Positions 1 through 5,868 of a stretch of 5,868 nt of DNA are shown here, in pieces. The stretch lies in contig JAJPJU010000075.1 of assembly GCA_021324035.1 (NCBI GenBank), forward strand, positions 1-5,868. Direction: 5' to 3'. The DNA comes from Spartobacteria bacterium (lineage in GTDB: Bacteria > Verrucomicrobiota > Verrucomicrobiia > Chthoniobacterales > UBA10450). The notes under the pieces were generated by a model. It worked only from the letters and a program-made list of their open reading frames with translations, had not been told where the DNA came from and ran no database searches. The position numbers were made by a program, and so were the translations under genes. Positions within the stretch are counted from its first letter, which is position 1; the number at the start of each line of letters is the position of its first letter.

Positions 1-216
1 AGTCAGATCCGAAACGCCAAGAGCATCGGCCAGTTGGTACAACCTCGCCAGCCGGCCGGCCTCGATCTGTGTAACTTTTCGTCCATACATCATCCGAAAC
101 GTGTCGGCGCGGATCAAACTGGTGTCGCTTTTGACGAAATAAAGACAGAACGGCAGGGCCAGGATCGCGATGACGATCATGAGCCAGTTGCGATGTTTGC
201 GAAGAATTTTGATCAT
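1..216 (-). CDS. SurA_N/PpiD-like periplasmic chaperone or peptidyl-prolyl isomerase, N-terminal part (runs off left edge)
   Basis: Seen: an open frame of 72 codons starts at ATG 216 and runs out of the window without a stop. It begins MIKILRKHRNW, a basic N-terminus, followed by one hydrophobic segment at about residues 11-28 and then a polar stretch. This is the layout of an uncleaved signal anchor with a periplasmic body. Residues 40-72 (FRMMYGRKVTQIEAGRLARL and onward to LADALGV) resemble the start of SurA_N/PpiD chaperone domains, where a short strand with a 'G+.vt..E' motif leads into helices. An in-frame TAA lies six codons upstream of the ATG, so the start is well bounded. No clear Shine-Dalgarno is visible, the bases before the ATG being C-rich. 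Known: SurA and PpiD escort unfolded outer-membrane or secreted proteins and often carry parvulin domains. Inferred: the same role here, consistent with the TamB/Omp85 genes upstream. The parvulin domain, if present, lies outside the window, so a plain anchored chaperone or unrelated membrane protein remains possible. Confidence 0.68.
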   Translation of the reverse strand, partial: MIKILRKHRNWLMIVIAILALPFCLYFVKSDTSLIRADTFRMMYGRKVTQIEAGRLARLYQLADALGVSDLT

Positions 217-262
217 GGGTGGGCGGGCAATTTACGAATTCACGGGCACACGCCAAGTAGTT
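217..262. other. Short intergenic gap between decarboxylase and SurA-like gene
   Basis: These 46 bases separate the decarboxylase stop from the next start on the same strand. I see no stable GC-rich hairpin followed by a T-run, so no intrinsic terminator is evident, and no convincing -35/-10 pair. The bases next to the downstream ATG read CCCACCC on the coding strand and offer no Shine-Dalgarno match. The small spacing and lack of a terminator allow read-through from the decarboxylase gene. Confidence 0.5.
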
Positions 263-1702
263 TTATCCGGCCGCTTTTTGAATTAATTCCCAGGCACGCC
301 GGAGATGGTCTTCGGTGGTGAGAACGTTTCCCAACCCGATGCGCATCACAGTCCGGCCGCGCAGCTTGGTCTGAGTGAGATAGGCCTGGCCGGAAGCGTT
401 GATTCGCTCGACGATCTCGCTGTTCGATTGGTCGTTTCCGACGAACCTGAAGCACACAACCGGCATCACGACCGGGGCCGCGAGCTCGAACCGCTGGTCG
501 GATTTGATCCAATCGACCAGAAGGCTCGTCAGACGCATTTGATCGCGCAGCCGATCGGCCATTCCGGCGCGACCGAGCGAACGCCAGATCACCCACGCTT
601 TGAGCGCGCGAAAACGCCGGCCGAGCTGGATGCCGTAATCCATGTAATTCTTTTCGGCGTCGATCGTGTCGCCGCGCAGGTATTCCGGTACGAGAGTGAA
701 CACGCGGCGCAGCCGTTCGAGATCGCGCACAAAAAGAATGCTGAAATCCAACGGCACGAACAAAGTCTTGTGCGGATTGATCACAATTGAATCCGCGTTA
801 CCCCAACCTTTGGTGATCCATTGGTATTCGGGCAGAATTGCAAACCCGCCGCCGTAGGCTCCGTCCACGTGCAGCCAGATTTTGTGTTCGCGACAGATCT
901 TCCCGATTTCCGGAACGGGATCAACGCTGGCAGTAGAAGTCGTTCCGACGGTGGCGACGACGGCGAGCGGCTTGAATTTTTGGGCGAGGTCGCGCTCGAT
1001 CATTTTCCGCAACGCCGCGACGTCCATTCTAAACTCGGCGTCCGACGGCACGCGTTGGACGTTTTCTTCGCCAAGGCCGAGCGCGATGGCGGCTTTTTCA
1101 GCCGAACTATGCGCCTGGTCGGAGGCGTAAACCCGAAAGATCGGAAGGTCTCGACCCGTCAGGCCGAGTTTCCGCGTTGATGGTGCGGCTTCTTCGCGCG
1201 CAACCGCGAGGGCGTGCATGACGCCGACCGAAGCGGTGTCGTAAACAACTCCGCCGAACTCTTCCGGCAATCCCATCCACTGCCGCACCCAATCGACGAC
1301 GAGTGTTTCCAATTCCGTGGCCGCGGGCGATGTGCGCCAGGTCATCGCATTCACATTCAACGGCGCGGTCGCGATCTCGCCGAGAATTCCAGGGCCGGTT
1401 TGGGTCCAGCCAAAGTAACCGAGAAACATCGGATGACTCCAATGAACCATTCCGGGAACGATCAACCGATCGATATCCGACAGAATCTTGTCGAACGACT
1501 CCGCGTTTTCCGGCGGCTGAGCAGGCAACGCGCCGCGAATCGCACCCGGCTTGTCGTTGGGAGCGACGCGAATGTTTCCGAGATTTTCTCGAAAATCGGC
1601 GATCCAGTCGGCGAGTTGATGGAGTTGTTTTCGGAAAACTTCCGGCGGAGTATCGCCAAGATAGTGAGCTACGGTCCGATCGGAATTGGATTCTTGACGC
1701 AT
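263..1702 (-). CDS. Group II pyridoxal-phosphate-dependent amino-acid decarboxylase (aromatic-L-amino-acid decarboxylase-like)
   Basis: The 479-residue length, counted from ATG 1702, matches the aromatic-amino-acid/tyrosine/glutamate decarboxylase family (fold type I, group II). Visible landmarks are HPMFLGYF at residues 90-97, TSPAATELE at about 124-132, the PLP-ring-stacking His198 in SDQAHSS, TVGTTSTAS near 252, Asp280 in HVDGAYGG (pairs with the pyridine nitrogen), and the Schiff-base Lys312 in INPHKTLF. Tyr341 lies 29 residues after the lysine, the same spacing as Lys303-Tyr332 of human DOPA decarboxylase. LGRRFRALKAW follows at about 360. Since both His and Tyr are kept, true decarboxylation is more likely than aldehyde-synthase activity. 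The enzyme should be a cytoplasmic homodimer making an amine and CO2. The substrate cannot be read from sequence; tryptophan, tyrosine, phenylalanine and DOPA are candidates. In-frame GTG 1720 and ATG 1714 would add six or two-plus residues, but they lie inside the repeat at 1712-1800, so ATG 1702, just after GGAAGGTAGG, is preferred. The stop is TAA at 265-263. Confidence 0.93.
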   Translation of the reverse strand: MRQESNSDRTVAHYLGDTPPEVFRKQLHQLADWIADFRENLGNIRVAPNDKPGAIRGALPAQPPENAESFDKILSDIDRLIVPGMVHWSHPMFLGYFGWTQTGPGILGEIATAPLNVNAMTWRTSPAATELETLVVDWVRQWMGLPEEFGGVVYDTASVGVMHALAVAREEAAPSTRKLGLTGRDLPIFRVYASDQAHSSAEKAAIALGLGEENVQRVPSDAEFRMDVAALRKMIERDLAQKFKPLAVVATVGTTSTASVDPVPEIGKICREHKIWLHVDGAYGGGFAILPEYQWITKGWGNADSIVINPHKTLFVPLDFSILFVRDLERLRRVFTLVPEYLRGDTIDAEKNYMDYGIQLGRRFRALKAWVIWRSLGRAGMADRLRDQMRLTSLLVDWIKSDQRFELAAPVVMPVVCFRFVGNDQSNSEIVERINASGQAYLTQTKLRGRTVMRIGLGNVLTTEDHLRRAWELIQKAAG

Positions 1703-1712
1703 CCTACCTTCC
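1703..1712 (-). promoter_or_regulatory. Ribosome-binding site of the decarboxylase gene
   Basis: On the coding strand GGAAGGTAGG directly precedes ATG 1702. GGAAGG, with four bases to the ATG, is a purine-rich Shine-Dalgarno-like match, if a little close. It supports ATG 1702 over ATG 1714 and GTG 1720, which have no comparable motif in front. The site starts exactly where the upstream repeat ends, and the 9-bp hairpin 1718-1737 stands five bases upstream of it, close enough to influence ribosome access. Confidence 0.5.
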
Positions 1713-1800
1713 ATTAACACCCAGCTTTAGCTGGGTGCCAAGCCCGAGATCACACAAGTAATCGCTTCAGCGATTTCCGCGCTAAAGCGCGGTGTTAATG
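1712..1800. repeat. 89-bp palindromic element with 10-bp terminal inverted repeats and three hairpins (REP/MITE-like)
   Basis: Seen: CATTAACACC at 1712-1721 is the exact reverse complement of GGTGTTAATG at 1791-1800. Between and partly within these ends are three perfect hairpins: CACCCAGCT/AGCTGGGTG (1718-1737, two-base loop), AATCGCT/AGCGATT (1760-1775, TC loop) and CCGCGCT/AGCGCGG (1777-1792, AA loop). All three have nearly closed loops, so the element could extrude cruciforms or fold strongly as RNA. It fills almost the whole gap between the Omp85 stop and the decarboxylase RBS. There is no open frame and no obvious target-site duplication at the edges. Known: REP/BIME and MITE repeats are short, palindromic and intergenic, and may be moved in trans by RAYT or other transposases. 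Inferred: this is one copy of a dispersed family. A single copy in this window cannot show that. No T-run follows a stem, so it is not a classical intrinsic terminator, although it may attenuate transcription or protect the 3' end of the Omp85 mRNA. Confidence 0.75.
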
Positions 1801-1807
1801 AGAATGC

Positions 1808-3979
1808 TTAAAAGGCGAAACCGAAACTCAAATGAAATGCGCCAAAGTCTTCGCCGGGTTGGCGATCCGGATTCCATCCGTAGTCGAGACGGATTGGCCC
1901 GATCGGCAATTTATAGCGCAAGCCGAGCCCGAGCGCGTAACGCATATCGTCGAGGCTTGGATGCTCGGAAGTCGGCAAAAGATTTCCAGCATCAAAAAAT
2001 GTGGCGCCCTGAAGCTCGCCGTAAATCGGAAACGTGTACTCGACATTGAAGATGGTGTAGAACTCGCCCCCAATTGGATTGCCCTTTGGATCCTGCGGCC
2101 CAAGCGTGCGTTCTCCAAAACTACGGACCGAAGTTGCGCCGCCATTAAAGAAGCGTTCGTCGATGGGCAATGTGGTTTGCTCATCCGCGCCGGAATGATC
2201 GAGCGAATGAAGAAAACCGATACGCGCCCCAAATGCGAGCGATGATTGTTGAAACCAGCGCAGGAGAGGTGGTCCTGTTTGATCTTCAACCACGCCGGGC
2301 GTCAAAGATTTTGGCCCAAACGGCAGGAAATAGGCGGCGCGCCCGGTGCCGCGAATGAGCGAGACTTCGCTCCCGAGGGGTTGCGCGGCGACGTCGAGGG
2401 TTTGATTGAACAGAAATCCGCGCGGCGTGACCAGCGGACTTTCGCGCAGATCGAGCGTTTGAGTGAAGCCAAGCGAGTTTACGAAGTAGGATGTGTCGCC
2501 GAGAAATCGCGGGGCGATCGATGTGCTGGTAATTTCCACGTGTCGGGCGGCAAAGACCAATCCGGCTTCGTAGAGCTTGGTAATCTTTCGAGTAATCTCC
2601 ACTCGATCACCAATTTCGAATTTGGAATAACCATCGTAATCAAAGGTGAAGGCCGCCGCGCGATTCCTGAAGGAAAAATCGGTATCGAACAGAAACGGAT
2701 CTTCGTAGATGAATTCGCCTTTGTAACTGCGTTGCGAAACTTCGACCGACATCGTGATCGGCCGGCCGTAACCGAACAGATCGCGTTCGCGAAATTGCGC
2801 GCCGACGATTCCGCCTTCGAACGTGCCGTAACCGAGCGAGAATCCAACTTCTTTGCTTTTGGCTTCCTCGGCGGCAACATTCAACGCCAGCAAATCTTCG
2901 TCTCCAACCGGCGACGGCTCAACTTTGAGCACGTTGAATAATCCCGTCTTCATCAAAGTGCGAAATTGCTCATCGACGGCTTCCGGGCTGTAGATCTGGC
3001 CTTTCAGGCGGGTAAATCGCTTTTCGACGAAGCTTGGACGTAATCGAGTAAGACCATTTACGGAAACCTCGCCGCTGAACCGGTAGAGCGGGCCGGGCGA
3101 GACGACGACCTGGACCGGAATGTGAGCACCGGCGGCATGTTCGGGTGCCGCCGTCGCCTCGACTTTCACGGCATAGTAACCGCGCGATTTGAAATAGGAC
3201 TGGAGCCGCCGCGGAATATCGGCCACGCGCGCATCGGTGTAGGGCTGCTTCAATAAGTCTTCGAGTTGCCCGCGCAACGCCTCGGCACCATAAATTGTCT
3301 GGCCGCGAAACGAAACGTCGCCGAAGAAATATTGGCGGCCTTCACGAATCGGAATTGTCACGTCGACGCGATTTGCTTCGTTCACAAAAGTGTAGCGCGG
3401 CTGCTCTACGACCGCGTCGAGAAATCCTTCCGCGACGTAGAGACGGCGGGCCAGATCGGCGCCTTCCTGAATGTCCGAAGCAACGAATGGCAGGGTGCGT
3501 TGCAATTTCGAGTAGCGCTCGCGAGTTGGGCCAACTACGAAATCGAAGAGCTTTTTCTCCGGCTCATGCTCGTTTCCGGCAAACGTGATTGTGCCGAGAT
3601 CCATCAACGCGCCTTCATCAATCTGAAGTTGAAGACGATTTCCGCCCTCGATTTTGTACTTCACCGTGGCCTTGGTGTATCCGTGTTTGCGATAGAAAAC
3701 TTCGACAAAAAATGCGAGATCGTCTGCGCGCGCCGAACTAAGACCATATTGATCTATCGTCGCCAGCTGTTCCTTCACCGCGGAACGCAGATCCTTCTCC
3801 TTGAAGACCTGCTGGCCAACAAACTCGACGGTGGTCGTCGATTGCGCGCGTTTCTCCTGGACCTTCTCAACCGCCGCCTCCTGTTTCTGCTTTTCCTCCG
3901 CGCGCGGAGCGTCGACAGCAGTCTGCGCCGCCAAAGGAGCGGCGAGCGCAATAACTAAGACAATACAAACGCGACCCAT
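1808..3979 (-). CDS. Omp85-family outer-membrane assembly protein (BamA/TamA-like), four POTRA-like repeats plus beta-barrel
   Basis: The 723-residue protein starts with a Sec signal peptide (MGRVCIVLVIALAAPLAAQ, probable cleavage near 18-19), then a charged Lys/Glu/Gln linker (about 27-46). Four POTRA-like repeats can be drawn: about 48-123, 126-214, 216-296 and 297-372. The first three end in EG or PG turns, and all contain the helix-rich middle with motifs such as YRKHGY, YVAEGF and FKSRGYY. From about 377 alternating polar/aromatic strands form the barrel. RFFNGGATSVRSFGERTLGP at 609-628 is the conserved Omp85 loop-6 motif, with Ser where VRGF has Gly. The end, FHLSFGFAF, is a typical C-terminal beta-signal closing on Phe. 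BamA has five POTRAs and TamA three, so four fits neither exactly; pairing with tamB favours a TamA-like role in inserting outer-membrane proteins. ATG 3979 overlaps the tamB stop as TAATG without a visible Shine-Dalgarno, implying coupled re-initiation. Confidence 0.93.
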   Translation of the reverse strand: MGRVCIVLVIALAAPLAAQTAVDAPRAEEKQKQEAAVEKVQEKRAQSTTTVEFVGQQVFKEKDLRSAVKEQLATIDQYGLSSARADDLAFFVEVFYRKHGYTKATVKYKIEGGNRLQLQIDEGALMDLGTITFAGNEHEPEKKLFDFVVGPTRERYSKLQRTLPFVASDIQEGADLARRLYVAEGFLDAVVEQPRYTFVNEANRVDVTIPIREGRQYFFGDVSFRGQTIYGAEALRGQLEDLLKQPYTDARVADIPRRLQSYFKSRGYYAVKVEATAAPEHAAGAHIPVQVVVSPGPLYRFSGEVSVNGLTRLRPSFVEKRFTRLKGQIYSPEAVDEQFRTLMKTGLFNVLKVEPSPVGDEDLLALNVAAEEAKSKEVGFSLGYGTFEGGIVGAQFRERDLFGYGRPITMSVEVSQRSYKGEFIYEDPFLFDTDFSFRNRAAAFTFDYDGYSKFEIGDRVEITRKITKLYEAGLVFAARHVEITSTSIAPRFLGDTSYFVNSLGFTQTLDLRESPLVTPRGFLFNQTLDVAAQPLGSEVSLIRGTGRAAYFLPFGPKSLTPGVVEDQTGPPLLRWFQQSSLAFGARIGFLHSLDHSGADEQTTLPIDERFFNGGATSVRSFGERTLGPQDPKGNPIGGEFYTIFNVEYTFPIYGELQGATFFDAGNLLPTSEHPSLDDMRYALGLGLRYKLPIGPIRLDYGWNPDRQPGEDFGAFHLSFGFAF

Positions 3980-3981
3980 TA
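3977..3981 (-). promoter_or_regulatory. TAATG stop/start overlap coupling tamB and the Omp85 gene
   Basis: The coding strand reads TAATG: TAA ends tamB and its last A begins the ATG of the Omp85 gene. The preceding bases (tail of tamB, ...TTCGGTTTCGG) lack a Shine-Dalgarno match. One-base overlaps of this type commonly give termination-reinitiation, which would keep the two partner proteins in a fixed ratio. Coupling is inferred from the arrangement only. Confidence 0.7.
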
Positions 3982-5868
3982 CCGAAACCGAATCAAATAT
4001 TTCACCATGCCGCGATAATCGCCGCCCACGCCGACGTCACCCAGCAGCACAAACTGGTCGTTAACCTTGAATCGCGCAATCGCTTGTTGCTGGCCTGTCC
4101 GCGGATCGACCGTGCCGACGTCCAGATCGAGTCGATCGAAGACCGAGCTGCTTTGTGTGCCCTGCCCTTTTTTGAAAACTTTCCGGTAAAGCTGCTGGAC
4201 CAGTAGCATCGCGGCGCGTCCGGCAAGCACGTTATTGTTACCGGTTAATTCTTCCCGGGTTACGCCGGTGGCCAGCAATGAAATAATTTCTTCCTGAGGC
4301 AGCGGCGGTTCGCTCGTGAAAATCGCCTGAGGAGCGAGTGACGTTCCGTAGATGTAAACGTTGATCGTGTAATCGCGAATCACCGACTTGCCATGCATGT
4401 CGATTTTCGGATTAAGCGGATCGGACGGATCGAAGTTGAGATAACCGGACGAAATCTCAAGACGGCTAAACGGCAGGGTTGCGTCAACATTCTCCAATCG
4501 CACGTAACCATCCAGTCCGAGGTGGAGACCGGTCCCGGTCAGATGAAGTTCGCTAACCGCTTTCCCGTTGGCGAGATTGCCGCGAAGCAAAACCGGATCC
4601 TTGGTTTTAATCGTCACATTGAATTTCCAATTCCGAATAGGCGGCTGTGGAATAGAAAAGTCCGGTCGCGACGAGGGTGGCTGTGGCGCAGGCCGTCCGG
4701 GCAAACCAATTGGCATCAGATCGAGATTTTTCAGGATATGACTGTTGGTGATCCCGATCGTACCGTCGACATGCGCGGCTGTGAATGGACCCGTGACTTT
4801 TATGTCGGCGTCGGCGCGCACCGTTAACGTGTCGTTCCGCGCGATCAAAGCGCTATCAGCCTTTAACTGCAGATTGATCTCGGCGTTCCGCAATGTCGGA
4901 AATGTGATGCCGCCAGTGACAGTGAAGTGCCCGCCGGAAAGTTCGCCGCGACACTGTTCAATCGTCAGCGCATTATTGGCAAAGTTCAGCCGTCCTTTGA
5001 AATTTTGGATGGCTGGGAACGTCGGATCGCTCATCCGCGCGACGTTGACCGTCATGTCGCCACTGCCCGTGAGGGCCGGTTTTGCGACGGTCCCGTGAAC
5101 ACTGACATCGAGCGCGGCGTCGCCATCGAGCTCGTCAACCCCGGGAATGAATTGCCGCATGAAATTTACCGAGGTCCGCGGTAATCGCAGTTTCGCATTG
5201 ACCGGCGTGTTGTCCGGAATTTGTCCCGCGTTCGCGATCTTTGGCACATCAAAAGGAATATTTGCGATCATTTCGAGCGGCTGAATCTTCGCCTGCTGCA
5301 TTTTTCCGCTGATGGTCAGCTGATTGCTTTTGACTTGCGCAGTCAGATCGAGCGAGGCGGGCTCGAACTTTTCGAAACTCAAACTCCGCAGCTGGCGCAT
5401 TTGGACATCGAGTTGCGCGTCCATTTGGGCGAGCGTTCCACTGGCGTTCAACGTCACATTCAACGCGCCCGATGCGGCCGGTTTGAGACCAACGTCCTGA
5501 AAAAGCTTTTTGATGTCGAGATTCTCGGATTTGAACGCCGCTGTCACTTTCCCGTTGGACGAAAACAACGGCTTATTCGTGCCAAGATTTTTCCAAACGA
5601 ACGGCACCGTCATGTAACCGGACGCATATTTTGCATGGGCCTGATCGAGTTCGATCTTGTCGACTTCGAGCTCGTCGCCGTTAGCCTGGGCAATTGCCTG
5701 AAAATACATTTTGTCGCTGCGAAAAAAAATCGTCGGAATGTCGACGCCATCCGGCGAATAAGTCGCGTCGGCGTGTGCCTGAAGTGAGCGCGCGCTGCCG
5801 TAGCGAGCGTTATCCAGGGCGAATCGCAACGCGCCGGATCGCTTGAATCCGACAGTCTCGCCTTTGCC
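3979..5868 (-). CDS. tamB: TamB-like translocation/assembly module protein (DUF490/AsmA-like), C-terminal part; N-terminus beyond right edge
   Basis: The reading frame is open to the window edge: 629 residues are visible, beginning GKGETVGFKRSGALRFALDN. The TTG at 5829 is an internal Leu codon, not the start. Full TamB proteins usually exceed 1000 residues, so a large N-terminal part with the inner-membrane anchor is missing. The visible part is a long run of short amphipathic strands with repeated G-x-L/V-x-V and 'SGxLNVTLNASGTLA' type turns, the signature of the TamB/AsmA-like beta-taco groove. The C-terminal domain shows the family hallmarks: SGYLNFDPSDPLNPKIDMHG (visible residues 473-492), YIYGTSLAPQAIFTSEPPLP, then QEEIISLLATG near 525-535, and the last strands ending YLIRFR. 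A proline-rich insert (GRPAPQPPSSRPDFSIPQPP, residues 391-410) precedes this domain. TamB bridges inner and outer membranes, aids outer-membrane protein assembly with TamA, and its relatives carry phospholipids. The stop TAA (3981-3979) overlaps the Omp85 start, supporting a two-gene unit. Confidence 0.93.
   Translation of the reverse strand, partial: GKGETVGFKRSGALRFALDNARYGSARSLQAHADATYSPDGVDIPTIFFRSDKMYFQAIAQANGDELEVDKIELDQAHAKYASGYMTVPFVWKNLGTNKPLFSSNGKVTAAFKSENLDIKKLFQDVGLKPAASGALNVTLNASGTLAQMDAQLDVQMRQLRSLSFEKFEPASLDLTAQVKSNQLTISGKMQQAKIQPLEMIANIPFDVPKIANAGQIPDNTPVNAKLRLPRTSVNFMRQFIPGVDELDGDAALDVSVHGTVAKPALTGSGDMTVNVARMSDPTFPAIQNFKGRLNFANNALTIEQCRGELSGGHFTVTGGITFPTLRNAEINLQLKADSALIARNDTLTVRADADIKVTGPFTAAHVDGTIGITNSHILKNLDLMPIGLPGRPAPQPPSSRPDFSIPQPPIRNWKFNVTIKTKDPVLLRGNLANGKAVSELHLTGTGLHLGLDGYVRLENVDATLPFSRLEISSGYLNFDPSDPLNPKIDMHGKSVIRDYTINVYIYGTSLAPQAIFTSEPPLPQEEIISLLATGVTREELTGNNNVLAGRAAMLLVQQLYRKVFKKGQGTQSSSVFDRLDLDVGTVDPRTGQQQAIARFKVNDQFVLLGDVGVGGDYRGMVKYLIRFR

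Noticed and set aside
217..262. Terminator or promoter in the gap before the SurA-like gene
   Set aside because: Only weak AT-rich and C-rich patches are present, with no stem followed by T-run and no convincing promoter pair.
1214..1717. Plus-strand open frame opposite the 5' half of the decarboxylase gene
   Set aside because: Composition is Arg/His/Pro-rich without domain features, typical of a shadow frame of a moderately GC-rich gene.
1777..1792. GC-rich hairpin CCGCGCT-AA-AGCGCGG after the Omp85 gene as an intrinsic terminator
   Set aside because: No run of T follows the stem on the minus strand (AAATCGC follows), and the hairpin is part of a larger inverted-repeat element that explains it better.
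2246..2941. Long plus-strand open frames opposite the Omp85 gene (also 3266-3958)
   Set aside because: They lie antisense to a clearly real protein, their translations show no recognisable domain, and such open frames are expected from codon bias on the opposite strand.
5722..5729. Run of eight A (eight T on the coding strand) inside tamB as a programmed frameshift or phase-variation site
   Set aside because: The frame stays open and family-like on both sides, it encodes ordinary Ile-Phe-Phe codons, and no alternative frame product is apparent.
5829..5829. TTG as the start codon of the TamB-like protein
   Set aside because: The frame continues upstream to the window edge without a stop (GKGETVGFKRSGA), and TamB proteins are much longer, so this is an internal Leu codon.

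Overview
The window holds four genes, all on the minus strand, and almost no free DNA. Read in transcription order (high to low coordinates) they are: a TamB-type protein whose N-terminus lies beyond the right edge (5868-3979), an Omp85-family (BamA/TamA-like) outer-membrane barrel with four POTRA-like repeats (3979-1808), a group II PLP-dependent amino-acid decarboxylase (1702-263), and the first 72 codons of a membrane-anchored protein that looks like a SurA_N/PpiD-type periplasmic chaperone or peptidyl-prolyl isomerase (216-1, running off the left edge). The source must be a diderm (Gram-negative) bacterium, since TamB and Omp85 act in the outer membrane. The style of the proteins and the palindromic intergenic repeat resemble Verrucomicrobiota (Chthoniobacterales-like soil lineages), but that is recall-based inference and no marker gene here proves it.

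Layout. tamB and the Omp85 gene overlap by one base (TAATG), so they are very probably one transcript and translationally coupled. The order is tamB then the barrel gene, the reverse of E. coli tamA-tamB. Seven bases after the Omp85 stop lies an 89-bp element (1712-1800) with perfect 10-bp terminal inverted repeats and three internal hairpins. It looks like a non-coding REP/MITE-type repeat. Its far end touches the ribosome-binding site of the decarboxylase gene and contains two in-frame start-like codons, which affects start choice. A 46-bp gap (217-262) separates the decarboxylase from the SurA-like gene.

How the genes fit together. TamB plus an Omp85 barrel form an envelope-spanning machine for outer-membrane protein insertion or phospholipid transport, and a SurA/PpiD-like chaperone would act in the same periplasmic space. 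The decarboxylase is a cytoplasmic metabolic enzyme with its catalytic residues intact and no obvious link to envelope assembly. Plus-strand reading frames are all shadows of these genes. I found no RNA gene, CRISPR array, transposase, prophage or defence gene, and no clearly new system. The most unusual item is the repeat element and its position over the decarboxylase leader.
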